Of a DNA stretch of 17,493 nt, positions 1-8,174 are shown in pieces (position 1 is the first letter of the stretch; every line of letters starts with the position of its first letter). The notes beneath the pieces are model-generated. The model was not told where the DNA came from. It worked only from the letters and a program-made list of their open reading frames with translations, and did not search any database. The DNA comes from Clostridiaceae bacterium (GTDB lineage Bacteria > Bacillota > Clostridia > Lachnospirales > Lachnospiraceae). The position numbers and the translations under genes were made by a program. Where the stretch lies: positions 1-17,493 of the forward strand of contig JAGZXV010000124.1 of the NCBI GenBank assembly GCA_018378255.1, written 5' to 3'.

Positions 1-699
1 CCTGTCATAGATTTTAAACCCGTTGATTGTCAGCATAATGATAATGAAAAATGTAGTGGGCTTTAACTGCGGCCATGTTATGTAACGGAACTTTTGTCTG
101 CTGTTGGCGCCGTCCAGACCGGCCGCCTCGTATAATTCTCCTGAAATACCCTGCAGGCCGGCCAGATAAATAACCATATAATATCCCATATCTTTCCATA
201 TGCTGAACGCTATGATTGTGAACATGGCCCAATGCCGGTCGGCAGCCCATTTAGGCAGATTCTGAACCCCAAAGGAGTTTAATATTATGTTAACCAATCC
301 TGCTCCAGGGCTGAATATGATATTCCAGACCGCAGCACAGGCTACTAATGATGCCACATAAGGAAAGAAGGCGATTGTACGGAATACTTCCCTGCCTTTA
401 ATTTTAGAGTTTAAAAGCAGAGCCAATCCTAATGCCGTCACCATCGTAAGCGGTACTGCACAGGCCGTATAAACAATGGTATTTTTAAGAGCCGCCCAAA
501 ATCTTGTATCGGAACCCATTTTTATAAAGTTTGACAGGCCGGTGAACTCCATGGGATTATTACCGTCCCAGGAATGAAACGCCAATAAAAAAGCAAATAT
601 CACCGGCCCTAAGGTAAATACGGAAAATCCGATGAAATTAGGAGCTATGAATGAATATGCCACCAAATTTCTTTTTGCCTTTCTGCTCAACTTTTTCAT
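1..699 (-). CDS. Sugar ABC transporter permease, MalF/UgpA type (C-terminus cut by window edge)
   Basis: This is an inner-membrane permease of a carbohydrate-uptake ABC transporter (binding-protein-dependent transport family). The frame is open from ATG at 699 to the window edge, giving 233 residues; the family is usually about 290, so the last 60 or so are missing. The N-terminus is basic (MKKLSRKAKRN), followed by a membrane segment at about residues 16-40 and several more hydrophobic stretches. The cytoplasmic EAA loop that docks on the ATPase is clear at residues 191-198 (EAAGLDGA) and continues to a WPQLKP ending. The start has a GGGGGAT ribosome binding site a few bases upstream. The gene lies 30 bases downstream of the solute-binding protein and is surely in its operon. 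The partner permease is expected beyond the left edge. Family is certain; substrate is not. Confidence 0.93.
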   Translation of the reverse strand, partial: MKKLSRKAKRNLVAYSFIAPNFIGFSVFTLGPVIFAFLLAFHSWDGNNPMEFTGLSNFIKMGSDTRFWAALKNTIVYTACAVPLTMVTALGLALLLNSKIKGREVFRTIAFFPYVASLVACAAVWNIIFSPGAGLVNIILNSFGVQNLPKWAADRHWAMFTIIAFSIWKDMGYYMVIYLAGLQGISGELYEAAGLDGANSRQKFRYITWPQLKPTTFFIIIMLTINGFKIYDR

Positions 700-729
700 A
701 TGATCCCCCTATTCATCCCGCGCGTTTTC

Positions 730-2088
730 TTATTTAATCAGCTTTTCCACTTCATCATTCATATATGAAATCCCCTCGTCAACCGTCATCGCCCCGGTCA
801 TAATATAATCATGGCCTGTATTCAAAATCTGGTCTATTTCGGGGCAGTTTTCCCCAATCGGAGTTTCCAGATAGATCCGGTTAACTCCCAGTATGGCTTC
901 TTTGCTCTGTTCATCGGCCGGAAAGCCTTCCACGGAGAATATGACATCCATGGCGTCATCCGACATGGCGCCCGGCATATACCCTTTTGCCGCAACCAGT
1001 TTAGCCCCCTCCGGGCCGCCGGCAAAGCGTACAAAATCTTCTGCTGTTTCTGCATTTTCCGACCCTTTTACAACGGATATGCCTACAAAATTGCCCAGCG
1101 TGTTACCGGGATCATTGCCCTCTTTGTGAGGATAGGATGCGACCGCCCATTCCCCCAGATCAGGATACTGGCCTTCATTAATTCTGGTTATCAGAGTTCC
1201 GATTGCCCACGTTCCCATAAGCATGGTTCCCACATTGCCCTGTCCGAACGCGCCCATGTAGTGCAGACCGCTTGTTTTTAACGTGGAGTAATCCATGCAT
1301 ACCTTATCATTCTGCTGGTTGAGAACCATCTCATAATATGGCTTCATATAGGCATAATCCCCTTCCAGCACATTTTTATCCTCACCAACAGCAGCCATTC
1401 CCTGAACACAGAAATTCCATGTATGATAATGCGAACCATAGGTTTCCGAGCCAAATGTCGTATCTGCCAGTTTCTCAGCCATTTCATCATACTCTTCAAA
1501 TGTCATATCATTGGTGGGGTAAGCCATTCCAGCTTTATCAAAAACAGCCTTGTTGTAAAACATTACGTAAAAATCGCTTCTCAGCGGAAGGGTGTAGTAC
1601 TGATCCTGCCACGTCAGAGTTTTTAATGTTTCCCCATAGACTTCTTCCTGAATTTTTTCTTTGTCCAGCTCTTTTAATAGCCCTTTGGTGATCAGACTGA
1701 TATAGCTTGCGCTGTCTTTAATGGCTACCACATCAAAAGGCGCATGATTTCCTGCCAGCTGTGTGGCCAATGCGGTTGAATAATCGGTAGCGCCTAAGTC
1801 CACCAGCTCAATGGAAACATCAGGATTCTGTTTCATGTACTCCTCTGCAATCGGCCGCCAATAGGGCTGAGTATCGGCTGACCACACCGCCCATTTCAGC
1901 TCCTTTTTCCCATTCTCCGTTTTCTTCTCATTTGTTCCCTTTCCGCTTTCCTCAGCCGCTGCCGTCTGTACGTTTTTTGATGTCCCGCCGTTTTCCGTCC
2001 CTCCCTTTTGCGCGCCGCATCCGGCAAGAGGCTGCAGCATAATGGCTGCTGCAATAAGCAATGATAAATTTCTCTTTCGTTTCTTCAT
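730..2088 (-). CDS. Extracellular solute-binding lipoprotein of a sugar ABC transporter (family 1)
   Basis: This is the substrate-capturing lipoprotein of the ABC importer, 452 residues, held on the outer face of the cytoplasmic membrane. The signal peptide is basic (MKKRKR) with a hydrophobic core to about residue 22 and a lipobox PLAGC, so Cys24 should be lipidated. A low-complexity linker rich in Gly, Thr, Glu and Lys follows to about residue 60, and then a typical family 1 binding-protein fold. Motifs such as PLRSDFYVMFYNKAVF and GTMLMGTWAIG are typical of this family. The ATG has an AGGAGG-like site (ACCTCC on the plus strand, 2094-2099). It is first in the operon with the permease and divergent from the YesMN-type pair, which most likely controls it. 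The ligand cannot be deduced; oligosaccharide is the family default. Confidence 0.95.
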   Translation of the reverse strand: MKKRKRNLSLLIAAAIMLQPLAGCGAQKGGTENGGTSKNVQTAAAEESGKGTNEKKTENGKKELKWAVWSADTQPYWRPIAEEYMKQNPDVSIELVDLGATDYSTALATQLAGNHAPFDVVAIKDSASYISLITKGLLKELDKEKIQEEVYGETLKTLTWQDQYYTLPLRSDFYVMFYNKAVFDKAGMAYPTNDMTFEEYDEMAEKLADTTFGSETYGSHYHTWNFCVQGMAAVGEDKNVLEGDYAYMKPYYEMVLNQQNDKVCMDYSTLKTSGLHYMGAFGQGNVGTMLMGTWAIGTLITRINEGQYPDLGEWAVASYPHKEGNDPGNTLGNFVGISVVKGSENAETAEDFVRFAGGPEGAKLVAAKGYMPGAMSDDAMDVIFSVEGFPADEQSKEAILGVNRIYLETPIGENCPEIDQILNTGHDYIMTGAMTVDEGISYMNDEVEKLIK

Positions 2089-2123
2089 AACATACCTCCG
2101 CTCTTTATAATTCTGATAATTCT

Positions 2124-2152
2124 ATTGTATCCGTTGATGATATGCATTTACA
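2124..2152 (-). promoter_or_regulatory. Possible promoter of the ABC transporter operon (weak)
   Basis: On the minus strand a TACAAT -10 hexamer lies at 2124-2129, with TGTAAA 17 bases upstream at 2147-2152 as a poor -35 (3 of 6 matches). It sits 35 bases before the solute-binding protein start. A weak -35 would fit an activator-dependent promoter such as one driven by the adjacent YesN-like regulator. That role is inference. Confidence 0.35.
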
Positions 2153-2255
2153 TGCCATATTCCGCTGAGTTTTTTCCATATCCACCTGAGTTTTACCGTA
2201 ATTTATATTTTTTAGCTATAAATATATACAATTCAATGAGACCTTTGCCGCCGCA

Positions 2256-2284
2256 TTGACAGGCCTGAAACGCTTTAGTATGAT
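2256..2284 (+). promoter_or_regulatory. Sigma-A type promoter of the histidine kinase/response regulator operon
   Basis: The sequence has a perfect TTGACA at 2256-2261, a 17-base spacer and TATGAT at 2279-2284, so transcription should begin near 2291. The kinase ATG at 2324 follows, with AAGGTGAGAG at 2311-2320 as its ribosome binding site. The spacer contains GAAACGCTTT (2267-2276), a 10-base string that recurs just after the response regulator gene. Confidence 0.75.
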
Positions 2285-2323
2285 AAAAATATAAAATGAA
2301 CGGTTCATAAAAGGTGAGAGACC

Positions 2324-4105
2324 ATGAATAATAAAAAAGTATTTAAAAGCATTAAAAAAAGGCTTCTGTGGATTACCACATTTTTTACGCTGTCGGTGGC
2401 CTTATTAACTTCCACTTACTGCTATTTCTCCTACCAGTCCATCTTATACGACAGCCTGTGCCAGTCAACAGAATACAGCCTGCAGCTCCTTGCCGAGACC
2501 ATCCAGTATGATCTCAATCATGCCATGGATTTAACAGACTTCTGCACGTCAAACAGCACCATAACCTCCTATTTAAAAGCTTCTAATAAAAAACAGGATA
2601 ATTCTGTTTCTCTCGCCAACCACGCCTGGCAGAGACTTCAGGAAGAATACCTGAGCAACAGCAGTTCCCTCTACTTAAACCGCTTGATTGTATCCGATCT
2701 AAATAACAATTATATTCAGATCTCCCCGTCTGTCATCTACCAAAATTTACCATGTGCCAAGCTCATAAAGGAACAGCCTTTTTTTGATCTCCTCTATCAC
2801 TCCGACACACACATATGGACAGGTTTTATCCAGGATCCCATTACCCCTTTTTCTCCTGATAATTTAGTTCTCCCTATTGTGCGTCCTATTTATTCAGTAT
2901 ATGGAAAAGAGATTTCAGGCTGGTGTTATCTTGCTGTTTCACCAGGAATTTTTACCAACCGCTTAAAAAGCTACAATCTTCCTTCCGACAGCAGACTTTA
3001 TATCACATTAGGCAGTAAAACTTATATCTGGGAAAATGAAAAATTGACGGACACAGACGCTTTCGGCCTTGATGGCCCTGTTTCTGATAACCCTAAGGCA
3101 AACCGGTTCCGTAAGCTGGTTTCCTATGAGCCCCAGGAAAGCGGCTGGTATATCAGCCAGACAATTTCCCACACAGCCTTATCCAAACAGACATTTATCT
3201 ACATGTCTTCCCTGTTATTCATTATCGGCATTGTAATCTCTTTGGGGCTGGCATTTACTTTTTATATCCATCATTCCATCAATATCCCGTTGCGGATGCT
3301 GCAAAGGAAATTAAAAACCGTATCATCCGGTGATTTTTCCCCTGACCGCAGCATTGAGTGGAACAATGAACTGGGCGAAATAGGCAGAGGGATTAATTCT
3401 ATGGGCGAAAATATATCGCATCTGATCCAGTCCAGAATGGAGGATCAGGAAAAAAAATATGAACTGGAATATGAAATCCTGCAAAACCAGGTCAATCCGC
3501 ACTTTCTATATAACACGCTGAATTCAATCATTTGGATGGCGGCAGCCCAGGGATCGGAAGGGATTGTTGAAATGGCATCATCCCTGTCCCTTCTGCTGAA
3601 ATCCATATCCAAAAAAACAGCAACCGTCCATACTCTGAGAGAAGAAACAGACCTGCTTCAGCATTATTTTTTAATTCAAAAATACCGCTACGGAGGCGGC
3701 CTGACGTTAAACTGCAGCATCGGGGATGAGAATCTCTATGACTGTATGGTTCCGAAATTCATCCTTCAAATCGTAGTTGAAAACGCCATTTTTCACGGAA
3801 TTGAGCCAAAAGGTTCACATGGCACCATAAAAATCCACATCCGCCTAAGTGAAAACGGAGACCTTTTTATCTCCGTCACAGACGATGGAATCGGTATGAC
3901 CGAAGCCCAAATTGCAGCCGCCCTTAACAACGAACCGGCTTCCTCCGACCTGTTCCGCAAAATAGGAATTAATAATATCCAAAAACGGATACAGTATGCA
4001 TACGGTTTTGGATACGGCATTAAGATCAGCAGCAGTCCCGGCAGTTACACCACCGTAATGATAACACTACCCTGTCAGAGAAAGGAGAAAACAGACCTTG
4101 TATAA
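2324..4105 (+). CDS. Sensor histidine kinase, YesM family
   Basis: This is a membrane sensor kinase of 593 residues that autophosphorylates on histidine and passes the phosphate to the regulator encoded next. Membrane segments lie at about residues 15-37 and 289-313, flanking an extracellular sensor region of about 250 residues. A HAMP-like linker follows, then the YesM-type His_kinase box, NQVNPHFLYNTLNS, with the phospho-accepting His at residue 393. The ATPase domain shows the N box (VVENAIFHG, Asn487), DDGIGMT at 520-526 and a GINNIQKRI motif near 550. Family members usually sense sugars, often through a solute-binding protein, and control a neighbouring ABC transporter. Here the divergent transporter is the obvious target. 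The gene overlaps the regulator by 8 bases. The stimulus is unknown. Confidence 0.95.
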   Translation: MNNKKVFKSIKKRLLWITTFFTLSVALLTSTYCYFSYQSILYDSLCQSTEYSLQLLAETIQYDLNHAMDLTDFCTSNSTITSYLKASNKKQDNSVSLANHAWQRLQEEYLSNSSSLYLNRLIVSDLNNNYIQISPSVIYQNLPCAKLIKEQPFFDLLYHSDTHIWTGFIQDPITPFSPDNLVLPIVRPIYSVYGKEISGWCYLAVSPGIFTNRLKSYNLPSDSRLYITLGSKTYIWENEKLTDTDAFGLDGPVSDNPKANRFRKLVSYEPQESGWYISQTISHTALSKQTFIYMSSLLFIIGIVISLGLAFTFYIHHSINIPLRMLQRKLKTVSSGDFSPDRSIEWNNELGEIGRGINSMGENISHLIQSRMEDQEKKYELEYEILQNQVNPHFLYNTLNSIIWMAAAQGSEGIVEMASSLSLLLKSISKKTATVHTLREETDLLQHYFLIQKYRYGGGLTLNCSIGDENLYDCMVPKFILQIVVENAIFHGIEPKGSHGTIKIHIRLSENGDLFISVTDDGIGMTEAQIAAALNNEPASSDLFRKIGINNIQKRIQYAYGFGYGIKISSSPGSYTTVMITLPCQRKEKTDLV

Positions 4106-5738
4106 AGTTTTAATCGTTGATGATGAACCTTTAGTCCAGATCGGCCTGCAGTCCATGATAACATGGCCTGATTTCCATATATCCATATGCGGTACTGCGT
4201 CTAATGGAAAACAGGCTTTAGAAATGATACGTTCCCATCACCCTGATATCGTGGTCACGGATATCAAAATGCCGATTATGAACGGTTTAGAGCTGATGGA
4301 GGCCAGCCAGTCACTTCCCGGCGGGCCGCCTGAATTCATTATTTTGACCTGTTATGAGGATTTTCCTTATATTAAAAAGGCTTTGGAGTATCAGGCGGTG
4401 GATTATATCATTAAGCTGGGATTAAAACCCGATGAATTGAGCCTCGCGGTTGAACGGGCCGTTAAAAAAATCGAATCCCGAATCACCACGGTTTCATCGG
4501 GACATTCTGAAAACTATATATTTTTACAAAATTATAAAGATAAGTTCATACTGAAACTGCTCCATAACCTTTTTGATTCCACAGACCAATTCATGCTCCA
4601 GGCTAAAGAACTGAATCTTTCTTTTCATGCAGATAAATATGCAGCAGCCTATTGCCTGATTTCCGGCTTCAGCCCGCTCACCATGGGCAACCAACAGTAT
4701 ATGACTTTATTTCACAATACTTTTTCTATGATATCAAACCTGCTGGCCAAATATATTCAATTTCACATTGTTTCCCTGGATACAAAACATTTTTGTATCT
4801 TATTTGAATTCTTTGAAAACTCCATTTATTATGACCTTCAGGAATTTTCTGAAATGCTTCAGGAAACATTTGGAATGATATATAATTACTTTAATGTAAC
4901 GATCTACTGCGCCGTAGGGGGATATAAAGACGATATTCATCTGATCTCGGATTCCCATCAGGAAGCCCGCCGTCTTCTTCCCATGTGCACCAAAATGCAG
5001 CCGGTCCTTTTTTACGAGAATCAGTTGTCGCACAGCCTGCCGCCGTTTAAAAACACATTTAATATAACCATATTAAAAGAGGACATCCGCAAGGCGTTTG
5101 AAGAATATGACATGACTGCTTTCCAGCATATCACAGGTTCGATCAGTACGCTGTTCCGTTCCCACCCTTCCAGCTTTGTTCAGGCCATGGATGTCACCTC
5201 TAATATCCTGCACCTCTGCCTTACCATGATACCTGAAAGTGAAAAATTCCTGGCGGAGAGCTTTTCACAATACGGTGATTCGTACCGCTCCTTATATAAC
5301 CAGAAGAACACGGAACAGATTATGGATTGGCTGGATCTATTCAGCCAGTCGGTGATCGACTTCTATCACAGCCAATACAAGGAACTTAAAAATACACTGA
5401 TTCAAAATATTATGCAGTATATTGAAAACCATATCACGGAAAAGCTTATTTTAAACGATGTGGCCGCTATTTTTTCCATCAGCCCGAATTATCTGGGACA
5501 TCTGTTTAAAAAGACAACATCCATGGGTTTCAATGAATATGTCACTCAGGCCAAAATTTCTAAGGCCAAATATCTGATGTTTCATACTGATTTAAAAATA
5601 TATGAGATCGCTTCTCAGCTTGGATTTGAAAATTCCTTCTATTTCAGCAGGGTGTTTAAAAAGATTGAAGGCTGTTCTCCGCGGCAATATCTGCAAAACC
5701 AGACAATGGAAAAACATTCTGAACCAGGGCGGCCGTGA
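4098..5738 (+). CDS. AraC-family response regulator, YesN type
   Basis: This is a cytoplasmic transcription regulator of 546 residues, the partner of the YesM-type kinase. The receiver domain covers residues 1-120, with the acidic pocket at Asp8-Asp9 and the phosphorylation site Asp55 in VVTDIKMPIMNG. Where many receivers have Lys-Pro directly, it reads KLGLKP. A long middle region of about 300 residues has no named motif. Two AraC-type helix-turn-helix units occupy about residues 438-540 (LILNDVAAIFSISPNYLG, then IYEIASQLGFENSFYFSRVF). The start is TTG at 4098, chosen because AGGAG at 4083-4087 is 10 bases upstream and the receiver begins at once (MYKVLIVDDEP). The overlap with the kinase stop indicates coupled translation. 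The likely targets are the divergent ABC operon and perhaps the heparinase-like gene. Confidence 0.94.
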   Translation: MYKVLIVDDEPLVQIGLQSMITWPDFHISICGTASNGKQALEMIRSHHPDIVVTDIKMPIMNGLELMEASQSLPGGPPEFIILTCYEDFPYIKKALEYQAVDYIIKLGLKPDELSLAVERAVKKIESRITTVSSGHSENYIFLQNYKDKFILKLLHNLFDSTDQFMLQAKELNLSFHADKYAAAYCLISGFSPLTMGNQQYMTLFHNTFSMISNLLAKYIQFHIVSLDTKHFCILFEFFENSIYYDLQEFSEMLQETFGMIYNYFNVTIYCAVGGYKDDIHLISDSHQEARRLLPMCTKMQPVLFYENQLSHSLPPFKNTFNITILKEDIRKAFEEYDMTAFQHITGSISTLFRSHPSSFVQAMDVTSNILHLCLTMIPESEKFLAESFSQYGDSYRSLYNQKNTEQIMDWLDLFSQSVIDFYHSQYKELKNTLIQNIMQYIENHITEKLILNDVAAIFSISPNYLGHLFKKTTSMGFNEYVTQAKISKAKYLMFHTDLKIYEIASQLGFENSFYFSRVFKKIEGCSPRQYLQNQTMEKHSEPGRP

Positions 5739-5792
5739 ATTGGCGGATTTTATATTTTTAGTGTGAAATATTTTTAATACGAAACGCTTTTT

Positions 5793-5838
5793 ACATCAAA
5801 CGTGAAGGCATTTTCGAAAAAGCCTTCACGTTTGATGT
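5793..5838. repeat. 17-bp perfect inverted repeat between convergent genes
   Basis: The arms ACATCAAACGTGAAGGC (5793-5809) and its exact reverse complement (5822-5838) enclose a 12-base loop that itself contains the palindrome TTTTCGAAAA. It sits between the convergent regulator and heparinase-like genes, where a two-way terminator is expected. Neither flank carries a T-run, so it is not a classical intrinsic terminator in either direction. It could be an RNA-stabilising stem, a pause site or a repeat element. Confidence 0.8.
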
Positions 5839-5861
5839 TAAATTCCCCATTTTCTCACGAA

Positions 5862-7550
5862 CTAATCCACTTTTTTAATGATAAAGTCAAACACCCTGTC
5901 CCTTCCATCTGCTTGATATATAAAATCTATCAAATAAGCCGTTTCAACCGGCTTCATATCCATCTTGCAGATACTAAGCCTGGGCTCAAAACTGCACTCT
6001 TTAATCTCTACGGAACCATCCCTTTCTGCCCCGCTAATCGCCCAATTATCTATTTTTACCCCATATTCCGTTTTCTGGGGAGGAATGCGGGTTACAAACC
6101 GTTCTCTTAGTTCCCCTTTCATACCACAGATGGTATCGCTCAATCTTATACCTTGATTCTCCAGTACAAACGACCGGATCAGGCTCTTACAGCGCCCCTC
6201 CTGATAAGCTCTGGTTATATCCAAACGAAATTCATCACTGCATGCATTCAATAACACTGATTTATGTCCGCTTCCCCTCTCCTGAAAGGCTCCTCCAAGA
6301 ACCGGGACACTGTGCCCGGCCGATGAAGCGCACAAATTGTCATATCTCTTTTCTCCAAAATAATCACCGTCATATTCAGGCCATCCCAGATCATCCAGAA
6401 TAAACCTGCCGCCGGAATATATAATAAAACTGCCGATATCGTTGTGATTATGGGGCTCGTTATTTCTTCCGCCCTTGGCCGCAAAGGAGTAGTCTTTCAT
6501 CTTTTTTATATGCCATTGGGACTGTAAGAATATGGAGACTCCCCCGTCTTTTTCGTTCTTCTTTAACTTAGGATCATACCAATAAAAATCTCTGATAAAA
6601 TCAGCATAGCGATGCCTGATATCCTCATCAAATACCGCTGCATATCTTTCATCCGGAACATTTACTTCCTCGTATTCTTTGGCAAGAAAATGCATAAGCC
6701 CTATGTGTGGACTGTAATTATGAGGTGCATCCGCAAATGGAACCACCACATTCTTCTCCAAATATACCTTTTGCCGGAACAGAGCGATCTGTTTTACTTT
6801 TTTCCGTTTAAAAAGATCGGTCTTTCCCCCTGTGTATTCCCTGAGCATTTCAGCGAAATAGCAGAAATAACCAAATCCATATCCCCAGTACAAAGCACCT
6901 TCAAGGCAGCATCCGTCTTCCTGGTAACTTCCGATAAAGTCCTCCATGGATCCCATTATTTTATCTTCTATCAGCGCAAATTCTTCCCGGGCGCCCAAAT
7001 ACATGACAGCCATTCCGATACAGCCGGCACACACCGCCGACCAGTTATCTTTGTGAAATGTTATATTGTTTTCCGTGTAAGGTGTGATCAAACGTCTCCA
7101 CACTTCATTTTTCACACGTTCCCGCACTGCCGTTGAAAGCCTTGCGGACAGTAAATAACAGGTTTCACTGAGAGCCAGCCCTGTTTCCGCCGAAAATAAA
7201 TCTATAGTAATACTACATTCATGCAGATTTTTTTCATCTTTCATATGAGCTGGAAAAGCCCAGGTAAACTCATTGCAGACTGCCCATATGATATCCTCCA
7301 GCCCGTTAATCCAGCAATCATCCTCTGAGTATAAAGCCATGGCGGTGTATACATTTAACCGCCTTCTGTGCTCTATATAACAGGCCTCATATTCCACTCT
7401 GCTTCCGGTTTCAAAATAGATTCTGTATTTTGAAAAGGGCAGTTCTTTTATCTCCTGGTCCTGATAAACTGCAGCAGCGGATTCCACTGCCCCCATGATT
7501 CTTTCATTGCGGGAATTGTGGGGAATGGCCGGTAAAAAGTTGTTATACAT
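5862..7550 (-). CDS. Heparinase II/III-like protein, probable cytoplasmic oligo-uronide lyase
   Basis: The protein has 562 residues. The N-terminal two-thirds is helical and Trp/Tyr rich, fitting the alpha/alpha-toroid of polysaccharide lyases. The heparinase II/III-like beta domain follows, with the signature PHNHNDIGSF at residues 366-375 (His367, His369, Asp371) and FILDDLGWPEYDGDYF after it. Relatives cleave uronate-containing polysaccharides by beta-elimination; the substrate here is not determined. No signal peptide is visible, so it probably acts on imported oligosaccharides. The frame is open to 7667, but ATG at 7550 is preferred: AAAGGAG (7562 onward) is 11 bases upstream and MYNNFLPAIP begins the folded part. 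A TATAAT sits at 7594-7599 on the minus strand, without a convincing -35. The single-gene unit converges on the YesN-type regulator gene. Confidence 0.85.
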   Translation of the reverse strand: MYNNFLPAIPHNSRNERIMGAVESAAAVYQDQEIKELPFSKYRIYFETGSRVEYEACYIEHRRRLNVYTAMALYSEDDCWINGLEDIIWAVCNEFTWAFPAHMKDEKNLHECSITIDLFSAETGLALSETCYLLSARLSTAVRERVKNEVWRRLITPYTENNITFHKDNWSAVCAGCIGMAVMYLGAREEFALIEDKIMGSMEDFIGSYQEDGCCLEGALYWGYGFGYFCYFAEMLREYTGGKTDLFKRKKVKQIALFRQKVYLEKNVVVPFADAPHNYSPHIGLMHFLAKEYEEVNVPDERYAAVFDEDIRHRYADFIRDFYWYDPKLKKNEKDGGVSIFLQSQWHIKKMKDYSFAAKGGRNNEPHNHNDIGSFIIYSGGRFILDDLGWPEYDGDYFGEKRYDNLCASSAGHSVPVLGGAFQERGSGHKSVLLNACSDEFRLDITRAYQEGRCKSLIRSFVLENQGIRLSDTICGMKGELRERFVTRIPPQKTEYGVKIDNWAISGAERDGSVEIKECSFEPRLSICKMDMKPVETAYLIDFIYQADGRDRVFDFIIKKVD

Positions 7551-7681
7551 AGAAATGAACGCTCCTTTCTGATGATGAAATCTGTATAACACCATTATAC
7601 GGCTGGTTTGCTGAGAACGACATGGACGAATCCTCTTATATTTTATACATTTCCGCTTACATTTCATTTTCTTTTTGCATT

Positions 7682-7725
7682 ACAAAAAATGAGCCGGACA
7701 TCCTGATTAAGGGTATATCCGGCTC
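7682..7725 (-). terminator. Intrinsic terminator of the ddl-murI-DUF1934 operon
   Basis: Read leftward, GAGCCGGA (7718-7725) pairs perfectly with TCCGGCTC (7691-7698) and is followed by ATTTTTTG. It begins 5 bases past the DUF1934 stop. A TCTTTTAT run on the other flank could give weak termination rightward, but no rightward gene needs it. Confidence 0.8.
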
Positions 7726-7729
7726 TCTT

Positions 7730-8173
7730 TTATGACAAGCAAATCTCCGCTTTACTCTTCGACTGCACATCCACCACAATATTACATTCCGACACATGTT
7801 CATAATTAATATCCAGGGAATAGTCCACGCGGACCTTTAATTTATCTTCACTTTCATCAATCGAAATATGGTTTGTATTGATTCCTACCATCATATCGCC
7901 ATATGGCGTCGCATAACATGCTATGTTTTTCTTATCCTCTTCAAATACCATATGAACATTGGCAATGCCTTTTTTCATGATGTCCAGGCATCCCGGATGG
8001 ATCTTTATGGTATTCTTTACCATACCGTCAAATCCTTCCATCACTTCATCGTATACAATGTAATGCTTTCCATTTTTCAGGAAATAATCACCGGTAGTGA
8101 TCATCTCCACATCGCTGTTTTCCCCGTCAGCGATCTGTATTCCACTGATGCTGATTAATACATCCTTCGTCAT
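7730..8173 (-). CDS. DUF1934 family protein (YwiB-like), small beta-barrel
   Basis: This 147-residue cytoplasmic protein belongs to DUF1934 (Bacillus YwiB), predicted to form a calycin-like beta-barrel; its function is unknown. The sequence alternates short beta strands (DVLISISGIQ, HYIVYDEVMEG, KLKVRVDYSLDIN) and keeps the family feature of a central turn with CYATPYGDMMVGINT. No signal peptide or membrane segment is seen. The ATG follows the murI stop by one base, and GAGGAG inside the last murI codons is its ribosome binding site, so the two are translationally coupled. It is the last gene before the terminator. Co-transcription with cell-wall genes is seen here; a role in wall metabolism would be a guess. 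Confidence 0.8.
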   Translation of the reverse strand: MTKDVLISISGIQIADGENSDVEMITTGDYFLKNGKHYIVYDEVMEGFDGMVKNTIKIHPGCLDIMKKGIANVHMVFEEDKKNIACYATPYGDMMVGINTNHISIDESEDKLKVRVDYSLDINYEHVSECNIVVDVQSKSKAEICLS

Positions 8174-8174
8174 A

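Noticed and set aside
811..1281. Rightward open frame of 156 codons
   Set aside because: It lies wholly antisense to the solute-binding protein gene, has no ribosome binding site and encodes no recognisable motif.
2267..2276. Catabolite-response (cre) site in the kinase promoter
   Set aside because: The central CG is present but the flanking bases do not match the TGWAANCGNTNWCA pattern.
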